DNA of 38,808 nt, from the NCBI GenBank assembly GCA_949287925.1, contig CASEIR010000010.1, positions 1 through 38,808 on the forward strand, in the 5' to 3' direction. Under the pieces are notes generated by a model, which saw only the letters and a list, made by a program, of their open reading frames with translations, was not told the origin of the DNA and ran no database searches. Both the position numbers and the translations under genes were made by a program. The DNA is from an uncultured Lachnospiraceae bacterium. Its GTDB lineage: Bacteria; Bacillota; Clostridia; Lachnospirales; Lachnospiraceae. Positions 23,341 to 34,985 of the stretch are shown piece after piece. Numbering within the stretch: position 1 is the first letter of the stretch; every line of letters begins with the position of its first letter.

Positions 23341-24171
23341 TTATTTTCTTACCAGAGTTACCACAACTCTTCTGTATGGTTCTTCTCCCTCACTGTGTGT
23401 GGATACTGCAGGATCTGACTGAAGAGCAGAATGGATAATTCTTCTTTCGTAAGGATTCATAGGCTCCAGAACAACTGCTCTTCTTGTTCTTTTTACTTTT
23501 CCTGCTATGTTTCTCGCGAGATTTTCAAGCGTTTCTTTTCTTCTTCTCCTGTAATCTTCCGTATCCAGCTTTACTCGTACATAACCGTCCTGCATTTTAT
23601 TGGCCACTCTATTTGTAAGATACTGCAGAGAATCCAGCGTCTGTCCTCTCTTGCCGATAAGAATGCCCATATGAGCTCCATCCATATTAATGGCAAGAGC
23701 CCCTTCCTCGTCAACAGAAGATGTAATCTTCACATCTTCCATTCCCATTGCATTCATCACATCTGCAATAAATTTTTCACAGGCTTCTATCGTCTGATCT
23801 TCAACTTTTGCAAGCTCAACTTCTTTCTTTGGCTCTGCAGGTTTTTCTACCGGTTTTTCTGCCGCTGCATTCTGTTTTTCCGGTTTCTTTTTATTCTTGG
23901 AAGCTTTTTTGGAACCTTCATGCTTATTTTCCGGCTTCTTTTCGATCTCTTTTTTCTCAGGCTCTACTATCTCTTCGATAATCTTTTCTTCTGGTTCTGT
24001 CTCTTTTCTGCGGGCTTTGATTACCGCCTGTTTCATACCAATTCCTAAGAATCCTGCGCTTCCTTTTTCAATGACCTCATAATCCAACTGGTCGCTTGTC
24101 ACACCTAACTGAACCAATGCTTCTGTAATTGCATCATCCAATGTTTTTGCTGATACGGTAATGTACTCCAT
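23341..24171 (-). CDS. jag: RNA-binding protein Jag (KhpB), KH and R3H domains
   Basis: A cytoplasmic RNA-binding protein implicated in cell elongation and division control; often called Jag, SpoIIIJ-associated. The 276-aa protein has an N-terminal Jag_N domain (residues 1-52, EYITVSAKTLDDAITEAL and GSAGFLGIGMKQAVIKAR), a long Lys/Glu/Pro-rich linker (about 55-125), a KH domain with the loop GILIGKRGQTLDSLQYLTN, and a C-terminal R3H domain (NPYERRIIHSALQSDPAVST). GGGGGCGG precedes the ATG. It begins 12 bp after yidC, the normal partner order. The linker composition is typical for the family. Confidence 0.95.
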   Translation of the reverse strand: MEYITVSAKTLDDAITEALVQLGVTSDQLDYEVIEKGSAGFLGIGMKQAVIKARRKETEPEEKIIEEIVEPEKKEIEKKPENKHEGSKKASKNKKKPEKQNAAAEKPVEKPAEPKKEVELAKVEDQTIEACEKFIADVMNAMGMEDVKITSSVDEEGALAINMDGAHMGILIGKRGQTLDSLQYLTNRVANKMQDGYVRVKLDTEDYRRRRKETLENLARNIAGKVKRTRRAVVLEPMNPYERRIIHSALQSDPAVSTHSEGEEPYRRVVVTLVRK

Positions 24172-24183
24172 AAAAGCCGCCCC

Positions 24184-25251
24184 CTAATCATTTTCGTTAA
24201 ATTTCTTGACCATGTTTGCTTTTGCTGCAAGACTTCCTGCTTTTGCATTGGAAGCTTTTTTTCTTGCATTTTCAATTTTTTCTTCTTTTTCTTTTACATC
24301 GATGGAAGATACATTTCTTTTTGCCGAATTCTTAATGCTTTTTGTATTTGATTGAGCCATCTCACTGATCTTTTCAGCTCTCTCCCCGCGCTTTGCACGT
24401 TTTCTCTCTGCTTTTTCTTTATTCTTTTCAATCAACTCTTCAATTGACATCTTCTTCAGATGTTTATTAATAAAGAATTGCTGTACACAACGTACCACCG
24501 CACTTATAATCCAGTATACACCGATACCGGTAGGAAGCGTAAATACAATAAATACAGAAAATAACGGCATCGTAACGTTCATTGTCTTCATCGTACCGGC
24601 CATCGGATTATCCTTGTCCATCTGCTGTCCGGATAAGGACTGGGAAAGACGGATACTGAAGTACTGTGTTGCTCCCGATAATACCGGAAGCAGAATTGCC
24701 GTAATAATAATCAATGCCGCTGGAATTCCGTAAGATCCGCTGTTTTTTATCATCTCAGACGGTGAAATCGTCAGATCCGGAATTGTTAAAAATCTGTTTA
24801 CTGCCGCCGGCGCTGTTTTGATAGCCGGAACATAAGCTTCTATATTATATATAACAGGATACAAGGCAAGCAGCAAAGGCATCTGTACAACCATCGGAAG
24901 ACATCCTCCCATCATGGAAGTACCATACTTATCATAAACCTGCTGTATCTCTTCCTGCTGTTTTGCCATGCTGGCCTGGTCTCTTTTATTCTTATATTTT
25001 TTCTGAATTGCCTGAACTTCCGGGTTAATAACAGCCATCATCTTCGATGATTTCTGCTGTGTAACCGTTAAAGGCATCATCAGCATATACACCAGTATCG
25101 TATATATAATAATCGATAATCCTACCAGTCCATTATCAGCCGGCAGCACCTTATCCAAAATTTCATAGATAAAGTTCATAACTTTACCAAGCAATGCGCA
25201 CAGCTGCCCAACAATTGGCCAATTAGCCGCAGTTAGTACACAAAATGTCAT
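24184..25251 (-). CDS. yidC: Membrane protein insertase YidC (Oxa1 family)
   Basis: Inserts and folds proteins in the cytoplasmic membrane, with or without SecYEG. The 355-aa protein has a first hydrophobic segment (residues 3-40) and no clear lipobox. Then come the five-helix Oxa1 core with GLSIIIYTILVYMLMMPLTV, the cytoplasmic hairpin QKKYKNKRDQASMAKQQEEI, GGCLPMVVQMPLLLALYPVI and LPTGIGVYWIISAVVRCVQQ, and a long basic C-terminal tail. The conserved core Arg of Gram-positive YidC is not resolved here by eye. The ATG at 25251 has GGAGG eight bases upstream; nearer ATGs are too close to it. Part of the rpmH-rnpA-yidD-yidC-jag operon. Confidence 0.95.
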   Translation of the reverse strand: MTFCVLTAANWPIVGQLCALLGKVMNFIYEILDKVLPADNGLVGLSIIIYTILVYMLMMPLTVTQQKSSKMMAVINPEVQAIQKKYKNKRDQASMAKQQEEIQQVYDKYGTSMMGGCLPMVVQMPLLLALYPVIYNIEAYVPAIKTAPAAVNRFLTIPDLTISPSEMIKNSGSYGIPAALIIITAILLPVLSGATQYFSIRLSQSLSGQQMDKDNPMAGTMKTMNVTMPLFSVFIVFTLPTGIGVYWIISAVVRCVQQFFINKHLKKMSIEELIEKNKEKAERKRAKRGERAEKISEMAQSNTKSIKNSAKRNVSSIDVKEKEEKIENARKKASNAKAGSLAAKANMVKKFNEND

Positions 25252-25285
25252 ACTCATTTCCTCCATATACAGTTATAACAGTTTT

Positions 25286-25498
25286 TTATGGAACAGGGTC
25301 GTACCCGCCCTTCGCAAACGGATTACATCGCAGAATTCTCCATGCTGCCATAAGTCCACCTTTCACCGCCCCATACTTATCAATTGCTTCAATTGCATAT
25401 TGAGAACAGGTAGGGTAATAAATACAGGTAGAATATCCCTTCAGACAAGATAAATACTTCTGATAAAATCTGATACAGCCAAGCATGAACCTTTTCAT
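25286..25498 (-). CDS. yidD: Membrane protein insertion efficiency factor YidD
   Basis: A 70-aa protein of the YidD family (formerly DUF37), which helps YidC-dependent insertion at the inner face of the membrane. The full signature is visible: [51 protein letters not shown] and DPVP at the end. Cys residues of PTCSQY and LRCNPF are in place. It lies between rnpA (6 bp) and yidC, as in most bacteria. Confidence 0.96.
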   Translation of the reverse strand: MKRFMLGCIRFYQKYLSCLKGYSTCIYYPTCSQYAIEAIDKYGAVKGGLMAAWRILRCNPFAKGGYDPVP

Positions 25499-25504
25499 AA
25501 TCTG

Positions 25505-25846
25505 TCACCCCTGATCTATAATCTCATGAAGATGACCCAAATGCAGAAGTGCGCTCTCTATCTCGCGATATCCTTTTCCTTTTGATCCTGCTCTTGCAAT
25601 CACTACGATATCATATCCGCACCGGAATCTTTCTTCTTGTATTCGATAGCTTTCTCTGATTAATCTGGTTAATCTGTGACGAACAATACTATTTCCTACT
25701 TTTTTACTGACTGATATTCCTAATCGGTTCCGATCCATGTGATTCTCCATAATATACATGACCAGATACTTATTAGCATACGAGATTTTATGACTGTAAA
25801 CTCTTTGAAAATCTCTGTGTTTTTTTAAAGATTCGGAATATTTCAT
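25505..25846 (-). CDS. rnpA: Ribonuclease P protein component
   Basis: The protein cofactor of RNase P, which removes tRNA 5' leaders. The 113-aa protein has the basic signature NRLGISVSKKVGNSIVRHRL followed by TRLIRESYR, and an N-terminal YSESLKKHRDFQRVYSHKIS typical of the family. GYDIVVIARAGSKGKGYREI closes the fold. It follows rpmH by 49 bp in the standard order. The RNA subunit is not in this window. Confidence 0.96.
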   Translation of the reverse strand: MKYSESLKKHRDFQRVYSHKISYANKYLVMYIMENHMDRNRLGISVSKKVGNSIVRHRLTRLIRESYRIQEERFRCGYDIVVIARAGSKGKGYREIESALLHLGHLHEIIDQG

Positions 25847-25895
25847 TACTGAATTCTCCTAATTTTAATAGAAGAAAAGGCCACATATATGCGGC

Positions 25896-26030
25896 CTACG
25901 CTGATAATTTCTTTCTTCCTTTTGCTCTTCTGCTTGCAAGCACTTTTCTTCCGCCTGCTGTGCTCATTCTGGATCTGAATCCATGAACCTTAGCTCTCTG
26001 TCTCTTTTTTGGCTGGAATGTCATTTTCAT
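25896..26030 (-). CDS. rpmH: 50S ribosomal protein L34
   Basis: A 44-aa ribosomal protein reading [40 protein letters not shown] and KLSA. The ATG at 26030 has GGAGG nine bases upstream; the internal ATG at 26024 would give the shorter MTFQPKK form but lies farther from it. First gene of the leftward operon from the origin, under the promoter at 26096-26124. Confidence 0.97.
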   Translation of the reverse strand: MKMTFQPKKRQRAKVHGFRSRMSTAGGRKVLASRRAKGRKKLSA

Positions 26031-26095
26031 CGATATCCACCTCCTTGTATTTTGCAAGGGATTTATTCCCTATTTTTCATAAAGACACATTTTTG

Positions 26096-26124
26096 ATTAT
26101 ATGCAAAAAACCCTTTAAAGTCAA
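26096..26124 (-). promoter_or_regulatory. Promoter of the rpmH operon
   Basis: Minus strand TTGACT (26119-26124) and TATAAT (26096-26101) with a 17-bp spacer, close to the DnaA boxes. Confidence 0.85.
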
Positions 26125-26151
26125 GCAATTACTGGATTTTTCTCAATTTAT

Positions 26152-26270
26152 TTATCCACATTTTGTGGATAACCTTGTGAAAAAGAGTGGATAAGATGTG
26201 GATATCAAAATAATTATATATTTTTTTCCCGTAATTTCATAGTTATGTGATGTGAACAAAGTTATCCACA
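26152..26270. other. oriC, upstream DnaA-box cluster
   Basis: Exact DnaA boxes TTATCCACA occur at 26152-26160 and 26262-26270 on the plus strand, and TGTGGATAA at 26164-26172 on the minus strand. One-mismatch copies are AGTGGATAA (26186-26194) and TGTGGATAT (26197-26205). Between the last two groups is an AT-only stretch near 26207-26228. With the downstream cluster it forms a split origin around dnaA as in Bacillus. The whole rpmH-dnaA gap (341 bp) is accounted for by this cluster and two promoters. Confidence 0.9.
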
Positions 26271-26281
26271 TGGATTAAACA

Positions 26282-26310
26282 TTGCCTAATTTCTTATTTT
26301 GATGTAGAAT
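26282..26310 (+). promoter_or_regulatory. Possible dnaA promoter
   Basis: TTGCCT (26282-26287) and TAGAAT (26305-26310), 17-bp spacer. It lies 12 bp after an exact DnaA box, so DnaA autoregulation is plausible. Confidence 0.5.
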
Positions 26311-26371
26311 GGATGAGAGTGGGTTTTTATGTTTTAGCCTATAGATAAAGAATAGATTAGGAGTTTTTGTC

Positions 26372-27757
26372 ATGAACATTGTACAGGAAAAATGGGAAGA
26401 AATCATTGAACATCTCAGAATAGAGCATGAGTTATCCAATGTTTCTTTCAGCACATGGATCCAGCCTCTGAAAGTATATGACGTGATCAACAACACTGTT
26501 ATCATACTTGTAAATATGAATTCCAGTGTAGAATACATTGAAAAAAAATACCTGCTTCCTCTTCGTGTCTGCATTGCAGATATTACCGGTGAAGAATACG
26601 ATATCCGTTTTATCTCAGAAGATGACAGCTCTCTGGAAGATATCCGCAATACGGCTATTGAATCCGGTACGAAAAAAAGAACCAGAACTGCGGCTGAAAA
26701 AGCAGGACTGAATCCTAAATATACATTTGACACCTTTGTAGTAGGAGGCAATAACAATTTTGCCCATGCAGCTTCTCTTGCAGTGGCAGAATCTCCCGGA
26801 GATGTTTATAATCCCCTGTTTCTATACGGAGGCGTTGGTCTTGGCAAGACCCATCTGATGCATTCTATCGCACATTTTATACTGGATAAGAATCCGAAGA
26901 AAAAAGTGCTTTATGTAACAAGTGAAACCTTTACAAATGAATTGATTGAAGCGCTGAAAACCGGAAAGACATCGGGAAATGAATCTTCCATGTCAAAATT
27001 CCGTGACAAGTACCGTAATAACGATGTACTTCTTATAGATGATATTCAGTTCATTATTGGAAAGGAAAGCACACAGGAGGAATTCTTCCATACATTTAAT
27101 CATCTTCATACTTCCGGCAAGCAAATTATCATCTCCAGTGATAAACCTCCTAAGGATATTGAAACTCTGGAGGCAAGGCTCAGAACCAGATTCGAATGGG
27201 GGCTTATTGCGGACATCTCCGCCCCGGATTATGAGACCCGTATGGCAATCCTTCAGAAGAAAATAGAACTGGACCAATTGGAAAAATATAACATTCCTAA
27301 GGATGTCCTGAAATACATTGCTGAAAATGTGAAGACTAATATACGTGAACTGGAAGGATCTCTGAATAAACTGATCGCTCTTTACAAGCTGAATCACTGT
27401 GGTTCGATTGATATTCCTCTTGCTGCGGAAGCTCTAAAGGATATTATCTCTTCAGATAATAAAAGAGAGATCACACCAGAACTGATTCTGGATATTGTAG
27501 CGGAACATTTTGAAATTACCCTTGCGGATCTCAAGAGTAATAAGAGGAACGCGGATATTGCCATACCAAGGCAGATCGCCATGTACCTCATCCGGACCAT
27601 GACCGAGACTTCCCTGAAAGCCATCGGCGTCATGCTGGGCGGAAAAGACCATTCCACCATAAAATACGGGATTGAAAAAATCGCAGGAGAAGAGAAAGAA
27701 GACGAAACCCTTTCTAATACTATCAGTATCCTGAAGAAAAAGATCAATCCGGCTTAA
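26372..27757 (+). CDS. dnaA: Chromosomal replication initiator DnaA
   Basis: The AAA+ initiator that binds DnaA boxes and opens oriC. The 461-aa protein has domain I (residues 1-85, EKWEEIIEHL and FSTWIQPLKV) and a linker. Domain III has Walker A GGVGLGKT (153-160), Walker B LLIDDIQFI and sensor ETRMAIL. Domain IV carries the box-reading helix, with RQIAMYLIRTMTETSLKAIG and the signature GGKDHSTIKYGIEKI. TTAGGAG lies 8 bases before the ATG. It is flanked on both sides by DnaA boxes. Start of the rightward replichore genes. Confidence 0.98.
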   Translation: MNIVQEKWEEIIEHLRIEHELSNVSFSTWIQPLKVYDVINNTVIILVNMNSSVEYIEKKYLLPLRVCIADITGEEYDIRFISEDDSSLEDIRNTAIESGTKKRTRTAAEKAGLNPKYTFDTFVVGGNNNFAHAASLAVAESPGDVYNPLFLYGGVGLGKTHLMHSIAHFILDKNPKKKVLYVTSETFTNELIEALKTGKTSGNESSMSKFRDKYRNNDVLLIDDIQFIIGKESTQEEFFHTFNHLHTSGKQIIISSDKPPKDIETLEARLRTRFEWGLIADISAPDYETRMAILQKKIELDQLEKYNIPKDVLKYIAENVKTNIRELEGSLNKLIALYKLNHCGSIDIPLAAEALKDIISSDNKREITPELILDIVAEHFEITLADLKSNKRNADIAIPRQIAMYLIRTMTETSLKAIGVMLGGKDHSTIKYGIEKIAGEEKEDETLSNTISILKKKINPA

Positions 27758-27770
27758 TTGTTTATAACCT

Positions 27771-27957
27771 TGTGGACAAACTGTGGATAAATATGGAAAA
27801 GTGTTGGGATTATCTTTATTATTCCCACAGACGTGAGAAATAAGATCCAGGTTTTCACCACTTCTTCCACATATATTTCCATTTCTATTCCACAGAGATT
27901 TCAAAATCGGAAACACTGATCATATAAGGCTTAGAAGGGGTTATCCCCTTTTCCACA
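27771..27957. other. oriC, downstream DnaA-box cluster between dnaA and dnaN
   Basis: TGTGGACAA (27771-27779, one mismatch) and TGTGGATAA (27782-27790, exact) follow the dnaA stop. A degenerate box TTTTCCACA (27949-27957) lies further on, and several TTCCACA half-matches lie between. The region is AT-rich (TTATCTTTATTATT near 27810) and is the most likely unwinding site by analogy with Bacillus. No other feature was seen in the 276-bp gap. Confidence 0.75.
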
Positions 27958-28033
27958 GCCCCTAATAAGAATAAGACGGAAATTAATTTATAGATATATT
28001 GATTTGTGTCCGGCGAAAGGAGTTTTACACATT

Positions 28034-29143
28034 ATGAAAATCATCTGCAGCAAATCAAATCTGGCAAAAGGTGTCAGCACAGTATCGAAAGCAGTTCCTT
28101 CTAAGACAACAATGCCGATCCTGGAATGTATTCTGATCGATGCTACTATGGACATCATTAAACTGACGGCCAATGATATGGAACTTGGTATTCAGACAGA
28201 AATCGAAGGAGAGATTATTGAAAGAGGTATGATTGCAATTGATGCAAAAATATTCTCCGAGATTGTACGCAAGCTTCCGGATAACGAGATTACAATTGAA
28301 ACGACAGATAATCTTCAAACATTAATTACCTGCGAAAAAGCAAAATTTGATATTTCTGGTAAACCGGGCGATGAATTTTCTTATCTTCCAGTGATTGAAA
28401 AAGAAGATTCTATTGAAATCTCTCAGTTTACTTTAAAAGAAGTGATAAGACAGACTATTTTCTCTATCTCAGATTCTGAGAGTAATAAAATGATGACGGG
28501 AGAATTATTCGAAATTAAAAATAATATGCTCCGTGTTGTCTCGCTGGATGGACATAGAATCTCTATCCGCAGAATTGAGTTGAATCATGAGGTTGGAGAT
28601 AAGAAGCTGATCGTACCAGGCAAGACGCTGATGGAAGTCAGCAAGATTCTGTCCGGAGAGGCAAATAGTATTGTGTCTATCTCTTATACCAATAATCACA
28701 TTGTATTTGAATTTGATCAGACGATCGTAGTTTCCAGACTGATCGAGGGGGATTATTTTAAGATTGACCAGATGCTTTCCAGTGATTATGAAACCAAGGT
28801 CAGGATCAATAAAAAAGAGATGCTCAATTGTATTGACCGGGCAACTCTTCTGGTGAAAGAAGGAGATAAGAAACCAATTATTATCCAGATCGGAGATGAA
28901 CTGATGGAACTGAAAATCAAATCCCAGATTGGTTCCATGAATGAAGAAATCTATATCACGAAAGAAGGAAAGGATCTGATGATCGGATTCAATCCGAAAT
29001 TTCTGATCGACGCGCTCCGTGTAATCGATGAAGAGGAGATTACTCTGTATCTGATGAACGCGAAGGCTCCATGTTTCATTAAGGATGAAGAGGAAAGTTA
29101 TATTTATCTGATTCTTCCGGTTAATTTTAATGCGGCGGTTTAA
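28034..29143 (+). CDS. dnaN: DNA polymerase III beta sliding clamp
   Basis: The ring-shaped processivity clamp of the replicase, 369 aa in three similar domains. It opens MKIICSKSNLAKGVSTVSKA followed by SKTTMPILECI. Also visible are ISGKPGDEFSYLPVIEK, SLDGHRISIRRIEL (clamp family DGHR) and the C-terminal LYLMNAKAPCFIKDEEESYI followed by YLILPV. The ATG at 28034 is chosen over one 30 bp upstream because protein alignment starts at MKI; GGAG lies 11 bases before. dnaA-dnaN order is standard. Confidence 0.97.
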   Translation: MKIICSKSNLAKGVSTVSKAVPSKTTMPILECILIDATMDIIKLTANDMELGIQTEIEGEIIERGMIAIDAKIFSEIVRKLPDNEITIETTDNLQTLITCEKAKFDISGKPGDEFSYLPVIEKEDSIEISQFTLKEVIRQTIFSISDSESNKMMTGELFEIKNNMLRVVSLDGHRISIRRIELNHEVGDKKLIVPGKTLMEVSKILSGEANSIVSISYTNNHIVFEFDQTIVVSRLIEGDYFKIDQMLSSDYETKVRINKKEMLNCIDRATLLVKEGDKKPIIIQIGDELMELKIKSQIGSMNEEIYITKEGKDLMIGFNPKFLIDALRVIDEEEITLYLMNAKAPCFIKDEEESYIYLILPVNFNAAV

Positions 29144-29158
29144 AGAAGGGAGGCAGAT

Positions 29159-29354
29159 ATGGAATTGAAATTACAAGGAGAATTTATCAAGCTCGGGCAA
29201 GCGCTTAAAGCTGCGGGTCTGGCAGAGTCCGGCTCAGAGGCAAAAGAAGTGATTCTGGACGGACTGGTGCAGGTGAATGGTGAAACGGATACCCGGAGAG
29301 GCAGAAAGCTATATGCAGGAGACGTGGTAACTTTTAACGGAGAAGAGATCAACA

Positions 29355-29365
<11 letters not shown>
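29159..29365 (+). CDS. yaaA: S4-domain RNA-binding protein (YaaA-like)
   Basis: A 68-aa protein made of a single S4 domain: FIKLGQALKAAGLAESGSEA, KEVILDGLVQVNGE and RRGRKLYAGDVV. It lies between dnaN and recF, the same place as Bacillus yaaA, which is linked to ribosome assembly. GGGAGG precedes the ATG. Its 3' end overlaps the recF start by 11 bp. Confidence 0.9.
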
Positions 29366-32391
<3,026 letters not shown>

Positions 32392-32402
32392 GAGGATAAA
32401 AG

Positions 32403-34883
32403 ATGGAAGACAATATATTTGACAAAGTCCATGAAGTGGATCTGAAAAAGACGATGGAAACCTCCTACATCGATTATGCTATGAGTGTAATCGCGTCCCG
32501 TGCGTTGCCGGATGTAAGAGACGGTCTCAAACCGGTGCAGAGAAGAATCCTGCATTCAATGATCGAACTTAATAATGGTCCTGATAAGCCGCACAGAAAA
32601 TGTGCCCGTATTGTGGGCGATACCATGGGTAAATATCATCCTCATGGTGACAGTTCCATCTATGGAGCTTTGGTAAATATGGCCCAGGAGTGGTCAACCA
32701 GATATCCGTTGGTGGATGGACATGGAAACTTTGGTTCGGTGGATGGCGATGGCGCGGCGGCTATGCGTTATACGGAGGCCCGCCTGAGTAAGATATCCAT
32801 GGAACTGACGGCGGATATCAATAAAAATACGGTAGATTTTGTTCCGAACTTTGATGAGACGGAAAAAGAACCTTCTGTACTTCCGGCAAGATTTCCAAAT
32901 CTTCTGGTAAATGGAACTTCCGGTATTGCGGTTGGTATGGCGACAAATATCCCGCCTCATAACCTGCGCGAAGTGATCAATGCGGTAGTTCAGATTATCG
33001 ATGATCAGCTGGAGGATAAGGAAGAGACAACGATTGAAGAGATATTAAAAATTATCAAGGGACCGGATTTTCCGACCGGAGGCATGATTCTTGGAACTCG
33101 TGGTATTGAAGAAGCTTACCGCACCGGCCGTGGAAAGATTCGTGTGCGCGCGGTTACGGATATCGAGACGATGCCGAACGGGAAGAGCCGTATTATTGTA
33201 ACAGAGCTTCCTTATATGGTAAATAAGGCAAGGCTGATTGAGAAGATCGCGGAGATGGTTCGTGACAAGAAGATTGAAGGAATTACAGATCTCAGTGATC
33301 AGTCCAGCCGGGAAGGAATGCGTGTAGTAATCGAACTTCGCAAAGATGTGAATGCCAATGTGATTCTCAACCAGCTGTATAAACATACGCAGCTGCAGGA
33401 TACGTTTGGTGTTATTATGCTGGCTCTGGTAAATAATCAGCCTAAGGTCATGAACATTCTGGAGATGCTGAATCATTATCTGCTTCATCAGGAAGATGTG
33501 GTGACAAGGCGTACAAAGTATGAACTGAATAAAGCAGAAGAGCGGGCACATATTTTAAAAGGACTGCTGATCGCGCTGGATCATATTGATGAAGTGATAC
33601 GCATTATCCGCGGATCACGGACGGTTCAGATTGCGAAGGCGGAATTAATCGAACAGTTCGGGCTGGATGATGTACAGGCTCAGGCGATCGTTGATATGCG
33701 TCTGCGGGCGCTGACCGGACTGGAGCGTGAGAAGCTTGAGGCTGAGTATAAGGAGCTGATGGAACAGATCAGCCGCCTGAAAGCGATTCTGGCGGACCGT
33801 AAGCTGCTTCTTGGTGTAATTAAGGAAGAGATCATTGTAATCCGGGATAAATATGGAGATGACAGAAGAACTTCTATCGGATTCGATGAGTTTGACATCT
33901 CCATGGAAGATCTTATTCCGAGAGAAGACGTGGTGATCACTATGACGAAGCTTGGATATATCAAGCGGATGTCTAATGATACTTTCAAGGCGCAGCACCG
34001 GGGAGGAAAAGGAATCAAGGGTATGCAGACGCTGGAAGAAGATTATGTGGAAGAGTTGTTTATGTCGAATACCCATCATTTCATCATGTTCTTTACCAGT
34101 ACTGGACGTGTATACCGTCTGAAAGGATATGAGATTCCGGAATCGAGCCGGACTTCCAGAGGAACCGCTATTATCAATCTGCTTCAGTTGATGCCTGGAG
34201 AGAAGATTACGGCAGTGATTCCGATTCAGCATTATGGAGATGATTCTTATCTGGTAATGGCAACTAAGAAGGGGCTGATTAAAAAGACTCCTTTGAGAGA
34301 TTATGCGAATGTAAGAAAGACTGGACTTGCGGCAATTACACTTCGGGATGATGATGAATTGATCGAAGTAAAATTCACAGACGGAAATCAGGAAATTATT
34401 CTGGCGACCAAATATGGCCAGTGCATCCGATTCAGTGAAAAAGATGTAAGACCTACTGGAAGAACTTCCATGGGTGTTCGTGGAATTAATCTGGCTGACC
34501 GGGATGAAGTGATCGGAATGCAGCTGGTGATCCAGGGAAGTGACCTTCTGATCGTATCGGAAAAAGGTATGGGAAAACGGACTTCCATTGAAGAATTTAC
34601 AGCGCAGAACCGGGGAGGAAAAGGCGTAAAATGCTATAAGATCATGGAAAAGACTGGTAATGTAGTAGGTATTAAAGCTGTAAATGAAGAAGATCAGATT
34701 ATGATCATCAATAAGGGCGGGATTATTATTCGCATGCATTGCAGCGGAATTTCCGTATTGGGAAGAATTACTTCCGGAGTAAAGCTGATTAATCTGAGTG
34801 AAGGAGATTCTGTGGCAAGTATTGCGAAGGTCCGTGAAAAAGATGAAGAAGAATCTTCAGCAGATACCAGTGAATCTGAATAA
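32403..34883 (+). CDS. gyrA: DNA gyrase subunit A
   Basis: The breakage-reunion subunit of gyrase, 826 aa. The catalytic Tyr is Y123 in [12 protein letters not shown]. The quinolone-determining region reads [19 protein letters not shown], in which S84 corresponds to E. coli S83 and G88 to E. coli D87. The C-terminal beta-pinwheel with repeated GxxGxxG blades includes the GyrA-box region ([11 protein letters not shown] near 540). GGAGG lies 7 bases before the ATG. The acidic C-terminus ends SSADTSESE. Followed by a strong terminator, then later the rRNA operon, as in Bacillus. Confidence 0.98.
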   Translation: MEDNIFDKVHEVDLKKTMETSYIDYAMSVIASRALPDVRDGLKPVQRRILHSMIELNNGPDKPHRKCARIVGDTMGKYHPHGDSSIYGALVNMAQEWSTRYPLVDGHGNFGSVDGDGAAAMRYTEARLSKISMELTADINKNTVDFVPNFDETEKEPSVLPARFPNLLVNGTSGIAVGMATNIPPHNLREVINAVVQIIDDQLEDKEETTIEEILKIIKGPDFPTGGMILGTRGIEEAYRTGRGKIRVRAVTDIETMPNGKSRIIVTELPYMVNKARLIEKIAEMVRDKKIEGITDLSDQSSREGMRVVIELRKDVNANVILNQLYKHTQLQDTFGVIMLALVNNQPKVMNILEMLNHYLLHQEDVVTRRTKYELNKAEERAHILKGLLIALDHIDEVIRIIRGSRTVQIAKAELIEQFGLDDVQAQAIVDMRLRALTGLEREKLEAEYKELMEQISRLKAILADRKLLLGVIKEEIIVIRDKYGDDRRTSIGFDEFDISMEDLIPREDVVITMTKLGYIKRMSNDTFKAQHRGGKGIKGMQTLEEDYVEELFMSNTHHFIMFFTSTGRVYRLKGYEIPESSRTSRGTAIINLLQLMPGEKITAVIPIQHYGDDSYLVMATKKGLIKKTPLRDYANVRKTGLAAITLRDDDELIEVKFTDGNQEIILATKYGQCIRFSEKDVRPTGRTSMGVRGINLADRDEVIGMQLVIQGSDLLIVSEKGMGKRTSIEEFTAQNRGGKGVKCYKIMEKTGNVVGIKAVNEEDQIMIINKGGIIIRMHCSGISVLGRITSGVKLINLSEGDSVASIAKVREKDEEESSADTSESE

Positions 34884-34917
34884 ATGATATAAGAAATAAT
34901 TATAATATGGAATCAGT

Positions 34918-34976
34918 AAAATGAGAGCCGTTGCTTTCACGTTCATTCATAAAGTGAAAGCAGCGGCTCTCATTTT
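34918..34976. terminator. Bidirectional terminator after gyrA and the GH3 gene
   Basis: Arms AAAATGAGAGCCG...GCTTTCAC and GTGAAAGC...CGGCTCTCATTTT pair with one small interior bulge, with A/T-runs at both ends. It serves gyrA from the left and the convergent hexosaminidase gene from the right. Confidence 0.9.
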
Positions 34977-34985
34977 ATTTAAAAT

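Noticed and set aside
23431..24048. Phe-rich plus-strand open frame that looks like a membrane protein
   Set aside because: It is the reverse complement of the Lys/Glu-rich linker of Jag; Lys/Glu codons read backward give Phe/Leu.
33645..34739. Minus-strand open frame of 364 codons
   Set aside because: Antisense to gyrA, no ribosome site, Ser/His/Asn-rich composition without domains.
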